A DNA stretch of 64,000 bases from the NCBI RefSeq assembly GCF_051014685.1, contig NC_135059.1, forward strand, positions 5,766,001 through 5,830,000. Reading direction: 5' to 3'. Shown here one piece after another: positions 23,961 to 37,470 of the stretch. The position numbers and the translations under genes were made by a program. The DNA is from Ptiloglossa arizonensis. Taxonomy: Eukaryota > Arthropoda > Insecta > Hymenoptera > Colletidae. A model generated the notes under the pieces. It did no database searches, was not told the DNA's origin, and worked only from the letters and a program-made list of their open reading frames with translations. The stretch's first letter is position 1; the number at the start of each line of letters is the position of its first letter.

Positions 23961-26900
23961 AATACAAGTCGGTAAGATAAATCAGTGCTGTAGATAGTTC
24001 TGTAACGTATCGATCAACTAGTTAACACGAATATATTTCGATAGATTTTATTTATGTGCTCTGATACAAATAGTAATAGGTTCACAATTCATTCCTATTT
24101 ATTAATTTATCATCGTAAAGAATTTACACAAACGTATAAACTACTCATCAGCCACGTGTTAAATCATTGGATTGGAGGATTTCTCCCTCCCTTCTTCTTT
24201 CTACTTCCTTTTTCAGGAATCGTCCCAATTTTCACGTTAAGAAATATGGCCACCTTACTTGCAAAGATCGCAGAAGCAGGTCAACGATCATGGCTATTGT
24301 TTTACTCCTGTGGCGTAAATAATACGTAAGAAGTCCTTTTAACCGTATCGTACGTATCCCTTTAACGAATTTAAATAATAAAAAATCGCAATTAATTTTC
24401 CGCCGTAAGAATCTTACGTACACACGCATTTCACGCGTAAAAGTGTGGCTTTACGTGGCCCAGTTCGAGTTCGCTGTAGTTCGTTCAACGAGTCGAGTCA
24501 CCAGCTATAAACAAACGCATGTGGCGGTATTCAGACACAATAAGAACGTGTCCCTCGGTTTGTTGTAACATTTTTCGTGCGAGATTTTCGAACCGATTGT
24601 AGTAATTGCCGCAGAAATTTCGCTCCACGAAACGAAGGTGAGCCTAAATCATCGACGAAGTCAAAATTTTGACCTATTTGTCATCTGTGACTACTATCGA
24701 TCTATTGTATAATTATCTAATCAGCGTATCGAGTGTCTGGACACATTTTCATCCGGAGAACCTTTCCACCACCAATATCCTCGCAAAGATAAAGTGACAC
24801 ACGAATATACATAAATATTTATGATTTCTAAAAATGAGAACACTTTGAGAACAAAAGCTTCTGGATCGAAAACTTCTTCGAATAACTAAAATTCCGATTT
24901 AGAATCAGAAGATCGAAAATTTGGAGATCGACTCCATTCTTTGCACTCGAGTTGTCGCAGTGTAAAAAAAATACATATTCCTTATTTTTTGCCACGTTAT
25001 GAATCTTCAAAGTTTACTCAAAATCAACAGAGGAGGGGAGAGACATCTCGAATGTTTCTTGTACGATCCTTTTGCCGAGTATGAATTATACAGAGACGGT
25101 GGTTGTTCGAGTATCTTGGGGGCACGAGTTCCGAACGGTCTTGAAAGAATTGCATCGACGAGGATCTTGAGATTCCTGAAAGTCATGAATGTTTTAGGAT
25201 AGTTATCAGTGCCGAAATGTCTGGATTATTCAACAGCGGTAATTGGGACGCGCTCAAACGAGTCGCCTTGAAATATTGAGTTAGTTCAAAGACTATGGAC
25301 GTCTTCCTTGGTCGATTGAAAACTACCTGGTGGATATCCATGAACGGACAGTCGAAAAATCTTTCGAGTATTTGACAGAAGGTATTGGACAATTGCACCT
25401 CTGGTGTTCTTTACCTTCTTTTTTTTTAACATCGTTATATTTTCGATCTTTCGACTTGTACCGTCACAAATCTTTACAAACGTCAATTTCAGACGTACAG
25501 TATCGTTGAAAAGAATTGTTTGCAAGTGTAAATATCAGACAGACACTGTCGTGACGAAATACTTCTTTAAATTGACAAAAATTCTAAAGAATGTTTACCG
25601 ATTCTTTACGAAAAATCCGTGTTTCGATACTTGCGAACAGGTAGGGGCGTGTGTGAGTATCAAACGCAAAAATAAACGAACGACTCTTTTCAACTGTCGT
25701 GCCACGGGCATCGAAATATCTGTGTACGGTGTTGAACGTGTGCAACACCATCAACCATCGTCGTTAATTGCGACGAAATCGTCGAGGGATCGGTCGATCC
25801 TTCGTTTCGGTCTCCGAAACGGTTTTTTTTCGGGTACGACTCGATTTACCTGGCAGTTGCCCGATCGACGAGGCTGCTTTACGAGCAAGACAGTCCCACG
25901 GGAATCACAGAGGAGACAGAACGGTCCCGTTGTATTCCAGGTGAGTTTGCAGCTTGTAGGAATGCAGATTATGTCGCGTGAGGATCGCGCGATAACGCGA
26001 CGAGCGACTATCAAGTACGTGCACAGTGCTGCTTAGCTGGAGGATTGTTAGTTTGGTGTCTGATTTCGTGGCGGTTGCTTGGAACGAGAAACACGTTGAT
26101 GCCTACGGTTCCTTGATTTACGTAAATTTTTTTTCGAATTAATCGTTTCACGAAGCAACGAGATTAACCGTAGCGAGTTCCTCGGGTCCTTCTCGACCCA
26201 TCGTGTCCTCGTCTACTCTACAATCTCCCGTATCTGAACTAATAGCAAGACTAATGGAACGATCGCTCATCGAACTTCGTTCATTCGAACAGAAATGAAA
26301 CATTTGACAATTCGATTGAAAACATTCAAGGATCCTGTGTCCGATACCTGATTTCCTTGGTCTAAAAAATTCTAATAATAAAAACTAATTCTATCTCACG
26401 TTGTTACCATTTTGTTACCGTTGCGTACGTTCACGAAAAACAGGAGTTTACGTAAATATTTGAAGAGTTTTTTACGCGAAAAGAATCTTACTGAGATAAA
26501 TGTGAAAGTAAATGGTTAATCGTATATTTCGAAACGAATAACGAATAATATTGTTTAAGGATCTTCTTCGAAAAAGTGGATATTTTCGATACGGTTGAGC
26601 ATCACTGGTACGCGAAATACTTAAAATCGAAGAATCCCACCGGCGCGATTTTCGTTCGAAGCGAGCTATTCTACTTGGTAAACTATTTGTCATTCGAGGG
26701 AAATTAATTGTAGACGGGTTATTGATTGCGGCACTCCGTGCGCGGAGTTCATTGTACACACGATTGAAGAGTCGACGATTTATTTGCTCGATTTTGTCTC
26801 GTCACCGATGATTTTACAATATTCGAGCATTTTATTCGGCGCGTACCTACGGTTTATTATCTCCTCGCCCTCTCTCTCTCTCTCTCTGCCACGGAACACG

Positions 26901-27250
26901 TTCGAACCTTCTAAATTACAAATTGAACGTCGTTATCAATCCAACGTAGCGTGTGATTTCTCCATAAGGAAACAGAATGTTGCGCTATTCGATGTTTCGA
27001 GAATAATTCTCGTGTTATTATTATGGAAATTTAATTCAACTTGTAAATCACCTTTCAAAGCATATTAACGATGGCATTCGACTATTGTAGTCGTATTATT
27101 GGTTTCGAGTAACACGGATACAAATTATTAGCAACAACGACCAACCCATATTTACATAACGAGAAACAAAATACGGAATCTACTATTTTATCGGACATTG
27201 TAAATATTAATTATTTAATTGATTAATTATAATTTTCGGAACCCGATCGT
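23961..27250. other. No supported gene; non-coding or unresolved
   Basis: The longest frame (25404-26036, + strand) starts with a poly-Phe run from a T tract and has no domain. A strong isolated donor-like site (CAG|gtgagt) lies at 25941, so a non-coding 5' exon ending there is possible but unsupported. A GGGTC-N6-GACCC hairpin copy is at 26184-26199, and a (TC)9 run at 26870-26887. Confidence 0.4.
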
Positions 27251-27703
27251 TCAGTATTCGAGTCACTGTTTCGTATCCGAACAATTTTTATTACTATAAC
27301 GATACGAAATGTTGATTGAACGAAACCAAGAAACCTGACAATTAACTACACTGGCAATTAACGCTGATTTCGATCGTAGAGTCGATTACAAGTTCCAGGT
27401 AATCGTACATATTAATTGATCGCCCCTCGTACATATCAATAGATTTGTAAGTCCGTATATATACGTTTTTCGTATACATTAATAGACTTCTAAGGCCGTA
27501 TATATACGTCTTTCGTATAGATTGATAGACTCGTAAAGCCGTATAAACACGAAATAGTCTTTATTCGAGTCACTTTTCGTACTCGGATAATTTTTATCGT
27601 TGCAGTAATACGAAACGTGGATCAAACGAAACCAAGAAACCGGATAATTAACAAAATATTGCAATTATCGATGATTTCGATCGTAGAGCCTGATCACAAG
27701 TTC
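27251..27703. repeat. Duplication (offset 306) enclosing three inverted 43-bp units
   Basis: The outer copies 27251-27400 and 27557-27703 share attcgagtcact, aatttttat, cgaaaccaagaaacc and gatttcgatcgtagag. Between them, three units spaced 43 bases apart (agatttg 27441, agacttc 27484, agactcg 27527) carry ccgtatatatacg-ttttcgtata. That is the reverse complement of the 43-bp unit at 28.97-29.29 kb. Confidence 0.7.
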
Positions 27704-28882
27704 GATGTTTCGCTCAGAGTTCCTCACCGATTTCGAAAAATGTTTCACCTGGAAGGAAATCCGTATCGGTGAGGAAACTTATAAAATCAATCCCGGAATA
27801 TTGTCCTCTCAATCCCCGCAATTGAATCTGGGCAATTATCGTCGCGTTTCTCGCTTCCTCCCCGATCCGCGCGGGGAATTATTTTTTCGTTCTTGGTTGC
27901 GGCACGTTCGCTAGCCGCGACAGGACGTCATTAATTATAACGTTTAAATTGCAAATCGGCCACTAAAATATGTCGAGTCCCTGGTGGACCGCGGAGGTTC
28001 ACGTTTTACATCCCTCGAACACGATGTATGACGCGAATATATTTTATACGCGGGGTATGTAGATAGATATACGCGTACGTGTATCAACCCGGTTCGTTCG
28101 GAATCGCGCGCTCGTTACCACGGATCGTACGCTTATCGCGGCGGGGCTAGGGGGAGTGGATTTTTCATGCAAATTTGTTTATAAAATCGATGGTAATTTT
28201 TCGAAAAAATGATTATCGTCGAACGTCCGTGGGACGATAATGTTAACTAAACTGGCTGTCCCAGGTGGGGACTTCCGTTAATCACTATCAGACGCGCAAT
28301 CTGTTGTCAAATCTTGTCGGATACTGTTAGTTGGGAGGTATCTAATCGATTGAAACTCGAACGGGTTACAATCGTTCCCGGCTATAGTTATCAGGAGTTA
28401 TCGGATCGAGGTAGGTAACAAATTGTGATTTATCGTTCCTGAGAATTCGATGGCTTCGCACGCAAACCCGCGAACTCACCGTCATCGATACGAACGCTAC
28501 GAATTTCGTTTTCTTATACGCGGTATCGTTTCTGAAATATGGTGGAAACAATTTTCAAGAATCGTTCCACGACCGATGAAAAGAACGTAACAACGTCAGC
28601 TTAGGTTGTTTCCGTTCCTCGAAGGGAAATCACGCCCTTTTTGTTTCCGTGTCTCATTAGGACGAGCACGCCCGACCTCGTTATCCCCTAAATCACGCGA
28701 GTGTTCTCGGGAACACAGTTAGTATAGCGCGCTGGGGAACTTTTTCACTGGTGGAACGCGTTGTCGTTTCTGTTCGGGAAAGTCCTCGACACGCTTAGCA
28801 CGCGTTTCACGTCGATTAACGAAAATGTTCGTACGAATTAAACGTTTCGACAATATGAAAAGTCCCGTTGGGAACGAGGTTG

Positions 28883-29288
28883 GATCGATTCGTTCGATTT
28901 CTTCTTTAACGAATAACCAGCCTTACGACGACAGATAAATCTGCGTTTAACCCTTCGACTGCGAGAGACGTACATATACACCTTTGCAAGTCTATTAATG
29001 TATACGAAAGGCGTACATATACGCCTCTACAAGTCTCTTAATATATGACGTACATATACGCCTCTATAAGTCTCTCAATATATACGAAAGGCATATTTAT
29101 ACGTCTCGACAAGTCTCTAAATATATACGAAAGGCGTATATATACGTCTCGACAAGTCTCTTAATATATACGAAAGCCGTAGAAATACGCGTTTACAAGT
29201 CTACTAATATATACAAAAGGCGTATATATACACCTTTACAAGTCTATTAATATACACGAAAGTCGTGTATAGACGCTCTCGCAAGTGG
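28883..29288 (+). repeat. 43-bp minisatellite with a shared 5' leader
   Basis: A leader (gatcgattcgttcgatttct..., 28883-28965) ending in ttaacccttcgactgcg-gagacgta precedes about 7.5 tandem units. The anchor aagtct falls at 28988, 29031, 29068, 29111, 29154, 29197 and 29240, with a last partial unit at 29283. The period is 43, with one 37. Each unit holds the near-palindrome cgtatatatacg. The same leader with a single unit lies at 30356-30454. Confidence 0.85.
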
Positions 29289-30355
29289 TACCCTTTTGGT
29301 CAATAGTCAGTGGACAACCAATCGCAGCGACTGATACGCGAATATCGCGCCATCTGGGTCTTCTATTATGAGGAATCTATCGTTAAATATTCTACGAAGA
29401 TCAACGTAAATAAATAATGGAAAAAATTTGCCTTTTGAAACTTTCCAAAGGGTGAAAAGAATCGCCAGTATGATCTTAAGATCGTGACCTCGGACCCCAC
29501 ACCGGACAAAGAAGTAGCAAGGGTTTCTCGAGGAAATGAAAATACCAGCAAGAGCAACACTTTCCAGGGTGTTCAACGATGCGTCCCCCAGGCCGTGCTT
29601 CCGTGCGAAAACCATACATCAGAAGCGGAAGAAGAACTCGACTCGATATAAAGCTGAGGATATTAGCATGACAGGCAACCAGCAGCATCAAATTGCTGGA
29701 CCTAAAAGCCGTGCCAGAAAAGCGAGAGAGGAGCTCCTTTGCTAAATCGTCCGTGCGCTTCTAATGGACTGCCAACGGGGGAAATTTAGTCCCATGGCGT
29801 GCGTTCCCTTCATCTCCCCACCCCGTGGCGTTTTACGCTCTCGATCCCTTTCCTGGGAGACGCTACCTTCCGATCTCTCTCTTTCTCTCTTGCAAATTCT
29901 TCAGAAACTCAATTGTAGAAATGTTTGTTGCGAAGGTGGACGGATAAAAATTATTGTCACAGGGTCGTTTAAGGGGTAAATGATGTTCAGGGGCGATGGT
30001 AGATTCAATTAGAAGATTACGGTACAGGTTGAAGATGTTCCGATGTTTGCGAGGACACAGTAATACCTCTGTATCTGCATGGGATGCATATTCTGTTATT
30101 GCACAAAGTATTTATCATTATTAATTGGTGGTAATTATTTATTTGTGGTATTATTTATTACTACTAAAGTGTTTATTATTAGTAACTAATAGTAAGTTAT
30201 TAGTAATTATCAACATAACAAGTTATTATTAATTATTAGTTCCTTGTCTTAAATTAGCAAATACGATTCGTGGTTCGTGCTATAATTATTAGATGACAAC
30301 GTAACTTGCATTCATCGATCAAGCTTCGAGTATAATATCAATATCGTGCAATATA

Positions 30356-30454
30356 GATCGATTCGTTCGATTTCTTCTTTCTCGAATAACCAACCTTGCG
30401 TCGTCAGCTACCCTGTGTTTAACCCTTTGACTACGAAAGACGTATATATACGTC
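30356..30454 (+). repeat. Unexpanded copy of the 43-bp minisatellite leader
   Basis: This copy (gatcgattcgttcgatttcttctttctcgaataaccaaccttg onward) matches 28883-28985 closely, including ttaaccctttgactacgaaagacgtatatatacg. It stops after one unit. The interval 29289-30355 between the two copies holds no gene and is partly simple TTA/TAA-rich sequence (30110-30245). Confidence 0.75.
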
Positions 30455-33087
30455 AACGATATGTATTTATCATTTCGACACAAAATCAAAGCCGAGAAAA
30501 GACATTCGACGGACATCTTAACCCAAGAAATGAAAATTTGAATATTTATGTATCAAAGGGGATGTAATCATAGCTGGTAAAATATTGAACGCGCCATTGT
30601 GAACCATTTACGAGGTTAGGTCAGATATTGCAAGCACTGTTGTCGTGGAGTCCTTGCATGGCAAATTAGTCCGCGTTCTGATACGTTCAAGACGTTTTCT
30701 CGACCACTTTCTTCGAGCCGAAAAAGCTGCAAGATGCGCTCGAGGTTTGCACGGGCTGTTGCACGCGATACTAATGTCCTCGTTACGTCAACCGAAAAAA
30801 CCCGTGGACTCTGGCGGAGAAAGGAAGCTGGTCGAGTTGCTTCGTGCCACTCATAATCGGTTTCCTTCGTTTCTCTTGTCCGTGCGGTTATAAATAGACA
30901 ACGATGAAATGGGAATATTTATGACAGAGGATGTTAAAGACATTAGTAGCTGCTGGCGTTCGAAGACTAATAACGACGGAGCGATAACCTATAATCTGTC
31001 GCGCAAGAGCGTTACGTCGATAACTTCTACACGGGGTGAAAACAAAAAAAAAAAAAACAAACTCGATGGTAATGGAGGGAATTAACATACTCTTCGAGGG
31101 TATAATGTATCCAAATGCCCTTCGTAAGCGTTCACCCGGTATCTGTCGCTTCATTGTACCGTGCAAAGTGATTTCGTTGTGAATACGATCCAAGTACACG
31201 AAGCGACACGAATCAGTTTTTCCGAAAAGTGAATCCTTTTGAATAAATTGGATGCTTCGAAAAGATAACGATCGAAAACAACCGAGCCGGTTTTAGGTTA
31301 GTTTTCTTCGTCGGAATAGCCATCTTGGTAATATAATTGAAAATGTATAAGCCTTTATGAAGCAAAAGCTTCGAGGGAAACGTGCTTTTACGATGAAACA
31401 ATTAACGGGGAAAATGGCGGTCTCCCGCGCCAAAAATCTTAAAGAATAAGTATTCCCAAACGCTGTTAGTCTGCAACGAGTCATTCTGGGGATCAGATAT
31501 ATTATCAGGTATACGCGTAATAATGTTTCGTACGTAACCCCTAATTATTTATTTTCATATTTCATCTTTCATAATTCTCTGTTATAGACAATGGACAATT
31601 TGTACTTGTTAAAAGTGAAATTCGATTAGTGATACTCTCTACAACCTGTATATGGATGTGAGAACACAGTAAGAGTTAATCAAACAGTAACAGTTGATCA
31701 ATCTCTGAAGTTTTATTTTTTTTAATTAAAAACTGTATCAAGGACGTTGTTGTTGGTAGTAAAAATAGTTAAACTGTTGTTGTAACCGTGTTCGGACAGT
31801 AGTACTAACCCTATTCGATCCTAGCGCCAACTATAGTCGGCATCCATAATGGTCGACCGCAATGGTCGACGTCCATCTAACGAGGCATCGAACCTAGCGC
31901 CAACTACAGTCGAATAATCGCAGTGTTGGATTATGCTCTTACATCACAAGCCATACTATGAGTACCATTACTACTATTATTAATCTTTTTCGTTTACAAT
32001 TCATAAAAATGCCTCGAGAAAACAATGAAATGTAGTTAAAAGAACAATTACTGCTATTTAGAATCTGGTTCACGTTAACATCCAGAAGTTTCTTTTTTAC
32101 AAAACTGCGCGTGTATCCAATTATTACAAAGTGTCACGCGCGTATTGTTAGTTCCTTCCTTATAAAAAATAAGTGATTGCAATTTCACCGGTTGAGGCCA
32201 TCCGATCTTTTTTAACGCACTTTCATAAGTATATTATTCTTGTAGTAAATTTGAGAAACTACATCGACAGAGACGTGTCGAAGAAACGTAGTTTTCTAAA
32301 AAATGTTGCATTTTAAAATATATTTCAGACCACAGCACAACTGTAAACTTTTTCGTCGTGTTAGAATAAGAAAAGCGAATCTTGCGATCTCTAGGGAGAT
32401 CACTGTTGATCGATTGGATCGCACGTTTGGCGAAACAAAAGTCATCGGAAGCGGTTGTTGAATAACTGCCATTTCCGGCCAATGCTGACAGAAAAGAAAC
32501 GGCGCGTTAAAGAATCATGATGCAAGGTGTTTCAAGGGCAGAAAATGGCACGGTCTTAAGCAACGAAGCGCTCAACTTCCGCGTCAAAGTGGTTACACGG
32601 TGAACAGCAATTTTCAGAACTTCTCGAGCTTTAAATAGTTATGATCGAGAAAGAGCGAGCGAGAGAGTGAGAGAGAGGGTGGAAGCGGGGAGTGATAAGA
32701 GAATCGTGGCTGTAAAAAGGGGCGCGTCGTAAAGGTGGGCTTTCTCCTTGCATCTTTAGAGCGTAAAAAAGGAAGAAGAAACGGCGCAAACTTTTCCATC
32801 CACCTTAGTTCACGCTCGCGACAGGCTGCTTCCTCAATATTTCACTTTCGCGGTTCGCCATCACGTTTCCTTGGTTCCAATAAAAATGTTAATGTCGAGT
32901 TTCGAAGCGACTCGATTATCCGTAACGTCGAAGCAAATCGACGACGAACGAACATCAGAACTTTGCTTTTCGTACGATGATCGACTTGTGTTGTTTTTTC
33001 AATTTTCCAAGGACTTAAGGTTTCGCGTTAGAAATATTTCAGAATCTCGTTTGGGTCGCACCTCGAGGATTGTAGCTCGATTAAAGG
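30455..33087. other. No supported gene; small repeats only
   Basis: No exon was recognised. A GC-richer patch lies at 30640-30890. The segment tcga-cctagcgccaacta-agtcg is repeated at 31817 and 31886, with a doubled aatggtcgac between. A (GA)-rich tract is at 32645-32685. Confidence 0.4.
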
Positions 33088-33290
33088 AGCGTCCCAATCG
33101 TCACCGGTCGATTTACTTCTTGGATAAAACTCGAACGGTTCGAGTAATCTCGATCGTTTGTATTTTATTTCAAAGTACGAACTCGGGAGTTAATAACGGA
33201 ATAAGGTATCTTTTAAATAGACACCTCGGTTTTTTTTTAAAGACCACCGATCTTTTCCAAAAATTGTTCACGATCGTGACACCCTGTATA
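33088..33290. mobile_element. Dispersed element related to the gtgtccc / acaccctgta family
   Basis: The segment gtcccaatcgtcaccggtcgattta through gggagttaataac-aa-gtatctt (33091-33215) has a second copy at 48117-48245. The right end here, cgatcgtgacaccctgta (33271-33288), is roughly the inverse of the left-end sequence gggtgtcccgatcgt seen at 48117. This suggests a non-autonomous DNA element of about 200 bp. A frame of 163 codons covers it but has no domain. Confidence 0.55.
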
Positions 33291-34939
33291 ATCGTTGAAA
33301 CGGTTAAGGATGCTCAGCACGAGGGAATAAGAACGCGGAGAACGCAAGATGGGATCAGGTAGTGTCTGCCAAAGAGAATCAAGTATGCTTTGACACTGGA
33401 GACTGACACCCGATCGTTCTACTGGACTCCAGCTCGTCATTCACCGGTGCAGCTCCATTCAAACCGCCGTTTCACCACAGCGAGAATTTTCCTTAACCCT
33501 CGTCCAAGTGGCGTGAAGTGGGTGGATCACGGTGAATCTCGCGTTACTCTGATAACCACACCGGTGTACAATGATATCGTCTTCTTAGGGAGATCAAAAC
33601 TTTAACGCGTCAAAATGGGGGGATCCTCAAGTGTCTCTTTGCCAACCCTTCGGCAATTAGGATTCAGTTAGGGTCCACTTGGAGAGTAGGTAATTTCCTG
33701 GGTCTGTCAAGCTCGGTTTACTTCTCCAGAGAAACGTGGTACGTATGTACTAAGTGGTGTTAGAACTAGCTGATTTCCTTCGAGATGTAACCGAGACTTA
33801 GCTCGACGAGGTGATCAAATCACTCGAGGACTGTTCCAATCCTGACTGTGGCCAGTTTGTAAATGCTCCCTAACCGGTACAATAAGGAGTTGACCAATCA
33901 GTGTTTTCTATAGCGATTAGAATCCTGGAAAGCTCTAAAATTGAATCTTACTAAATAAGGAAAATTTTTCAGAGAAAAGATTCACGCAGACATTTTGCAA
34001 ATGATAGCTAGGAATCGATTCGGTAGCTAGGTTCGACTAGAGCAATAAAAATCCTGAGAAAGGACTAAAATGAAGTCCTCGTATGTCACAGGAAGTCTTC
34101 TAAAAAATTTCTTTTCTCCTGTTTTCAGACAGTACACCGTCCTATCGATTGCTTGGTTATTTGAAAAAAATTGATTTGAATCGGATTCAGTGGTAATATT
34201 TCTCCTTTTTATCTTACAGGCAGATCTCTAACAATTAAATATAAAATCATACGTCTTGCACCAGTAGTTTGAAACTTTTTAGAAGCAAACCTTACAGAAA
34301 AGAATTTCTGAGCCTGAAATTTATAAGGAGAAATGTTTGTTTCAATTAACTCAAAATCAAGTTGTTTTCATTGATTTTGATTCGTTGAATTTTTCATTCG
34401 TCGAGTGTAAAATATTATTTTCTCTTCTTTATTGTACTTTGTGGAGATTCGAGAGCCTTCGGTTCCGCGATGGAATCATTTGAAGACTTCAAAAATCCAA
34501 AAATTTAAAAAAAAAAACTATATACTGTATTCTGGTGCTTTCTCGCTTAAAATATCGTTGTTCCATGTGGAACTTTTATCATCTCGGTTATAGTGCCTCT
34601 TTGGAGAATATTCAACGCAAGTTTTAACATTTTGCTGTATATAAACTCGAACAACCTATTACTTCTTTCTGTTTTAACTATAGTCGTGGTTCCTTTTCAA
34701 AAACACAAATATTTAACGTCCACGAATAGTAGTATTTTAGTTAGAGGGAGTGTGATAGCAAGTGAAAAAAAAAAGATTGTATTAATAAGAAATGAAATTT
34801 ATTAAAACGTATTAACTAGCTTACATTATTTTTACAATAATGGAAACTTTTCATTTTATGCTGGCTCGACTGAATAATAGAAATGAACAATTCCTTAAGA
34901 AATATTTATTTCAACTAAACACAAAACCTGACTCAACTA

Positions 34940-35030
34940 TATAATAGAATAAAGAAATAAAAAATAATAGAAATAAAGAAATAAAGAATAATAGAAATAA
35001 GGAAATAAAGAATAATGGAAATAAAGAATT
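34940..35030 (+). repeat. A-rich minisatellite (aataatagaaataaagaaataaag)
   Basis: About four copies of a unit of roughly 24 bases, built from aaagaataatagaaata, follow one another with small length changes. This is simple-sequence expansion with no coding signal. Confidence 0.75.
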
Positions 35031-37184
35031 CTTGAAGAATAATTTATTTAAATTAAAAACAAAACCAAACTAGTTTCCCACGTTCGTTTCAAAAGATGAT
35101 AATGTCTTCGAAATGATCCAATTATTTCGATTATTTATTGTCAGCTTGTTTGGAGGAAACACGTACTCAACTGTGCGCCCTATCGTATCGGTCGTAGTCA
35201 TAGTAGCGTATTCCGATCATGGTCGTGTCTAGTTCGCGACCGTCGGGTGTCCTCAACCGTACAACCAGGAGACCGGTGTTCTTACTCGATCAATCTGACC
35301 ATCTGTCGCTGACAATATCGAGGCGATTCGAGCGTGCATAGGGGAATCGGTTCGATCCTCGAAACGCGACTCCTCCGCTTTACACGTCACTGTAACGTTA
35401 TCCGAAGCGCGGCGAACGGGTTGTCTCGAATGAACATGACATAATTGTGAAAACGAGATAGCCCGGCGCCGATCCAGTTGCTGAAACAACACCGTGGTCA
35501 ACGGACTCGTATCGTCCGAGTGGAAACGGACTGGAGCCCGTTGAAACAGGACCGCTCTCGGCCGGTGTTTATCCGTAACGCAATGCACACTGGCCCGAGT
35601 CCATTTTTACCATTCATTTTCTTCTTTCTTTTTTGTTTTTGTTTTTTTGTATTTTTTTTTTTTTGTCATTTTTGACAGCTCTCGAGTGTGGCGAGCCGAT
35701 AATGAATCACTGAACGCAGAAAAAGTTGTCGCGCGTTGGGAAACATTTAATTGACGCGGTACGAATCCCCCGGCAATCTTTCGTTCGAATGAATTTCATT
35801 CGTTGTCGATGGACGAGCAACTTTCCAACTTTTTCGTCCCGGTTAGGGTCGGTAACATCGTTACGAGATCGCAAGGAAGATTTTCCGCCCCCGAAACACG
35901 AGTCTACAGCGCGAAACAAAGTCTTCTCTCGCAAACCTGAGAGATACCGTTTTCTCGAAAACGGATAATAATTGATTGATTTATTTACCGCCAGTAAACC
36001 CAAGGAAAATGAACACAGCCCGTGAATCAAAGAGAATGATTAGGGAGGATTGTTTAACTGACGATGAAATTTAACGAAAGATATATTTGAAAAATTTAGG
36101 AATACGGAGTATTTATCAGTCGATGTGGAAATGCGAGTAATAGAATCGGAATTAAGAAAGTGAGATGTGTAGCTCTTTGGGACGAGAGTGAGAGCAAACC
36201 TGAAAGATCTTGAGATAGCATGAAAATTTACAATAGTTGAAAGTTACCTACTCTCAAATTCATAATTTATAATTTTGAAAGAAAGAGATAAGTCGTGATC
36301 ATCAACATCCATAGGCGTAGGTTAGTTTATAAGACGCGAATCTTAAGAATCTATGTCGCACTCTCTCGATTAACCGTGTATACAAAATTGATTCGGGTGA
36401 TCAAATAACAGAGGTGTGTTCAAGTCACGGTCTAAGGAGAGTAGAATATAGTAATCTAATACTCGTTGATAAAATCAAAGTCGAAACGTTTTATAAAACG
36501 GTAACTGTTTATAAGCCACGTTTACGGTATTGTACAATAAACAGGATAGAGGTGAATGTACGAATCGAGTTCCAAAGTACTCGATCGTCGAGATTGCAGT
36601 TCATGGTGTTCTCCGGTTGCGTACCTCCCCCTCTTCGCGCGATTTTATTAAAGTACGCAAAGATTAAGAAACGGTGGAATTTTACGATGGAAATTCGCCC
36701 GATTGAATCCACACGGAGCGGAAACTCAATTCGTAGGGGCGTACGATTTCGACTTTGAAATACGATCGTCCCCTTTTGCAATGGATCGCGCGAATTTATA
36801 TTAAACGCCCAGCGAATTGCATTATTGGATCCCACGTCGTATCACGATTGCGCGACACGGAGGAAATTCGAGTGCAACCGGTTCTCGTTGTCTTTGCTTG
36901 CATACAGGGCACAAAGAACGAATCCTGTCGCGATCCTTGTCCCGAATGATCTACTCGCGCGATACCGGATATCAATGGTACAGGAGAGAGATCCGCGTGA
37001 CACGGTTCACGCACGGTGTTTTCATTTTTAAAAATCTGTACGGTGGAACATCGATTGCTCGAACCGATCGAGAGATATCTTTGAGAGTAAGTGGTGACTG
37101 GAAGTATCAACTTTGCAAATATATCGTCCAGTGACTCGGAAATAAAACAATTTTCGTAAATGGATGTTTAGTCATTGCTGGAGC

Positions 37185-37470
37185 AAACCTGGGTCTCTTC
37201 GGACCCGGAGACTTGCACCGGATTTGGTTATACCGTTGAATATGTATAGATACGATAGATTGAAAAATGTTATTGATAACTTATCTCAACGAGTGACGAA
37301 ATAACACTGTCTCGAGAAAGTTGTCTGTTCGTGTTTCAATATAAACTAAAGATACTTTCAAAGTATTGAACATGTATTGCAACTCATGTGACGCAAGTTA
37401 ATCCTTGTTTTGTCACACCTGGGTCTTCTCCAACCCAGAGATTCTTACACCGTTTAGTTATACCGTTGAG
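37185..37470 (+). repeat. Two-copy repeat carrying GGGTC-type hairpins (offset 230)
   Basis: Both copies read acctgggtct-ttc--acccgagag-cttgcaccg or similar, then ttggttataccgttgaatag-like sequence. Stems are GGGTC/GACCC at 37191-37206 and GGGT/ACCC at 37421-37436. They belong to the same hairpin family as 11298 and 11418. Confidence 0.65.

Noticed and set aside
25404..26036. 210-codon + strand open frame with an internal strong donor-like site
   Set aside because: No recognisable domain; it starts in a T tract; the donor has no matching acceptor or conserved coding upstream.
28960..29290. Regularly spaced repeats considered as a CRISPR array
   Set aside because: There is no unique spacer between identical repeats; whole 43-bp units repeat with drift, in a eukaryotic setting without cas genes.
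32871..33362. 163-codon + strand open frame
   Set aside because: Much of it is the dispersed repeat that recurs at 48117-48245; no protein family is seen.
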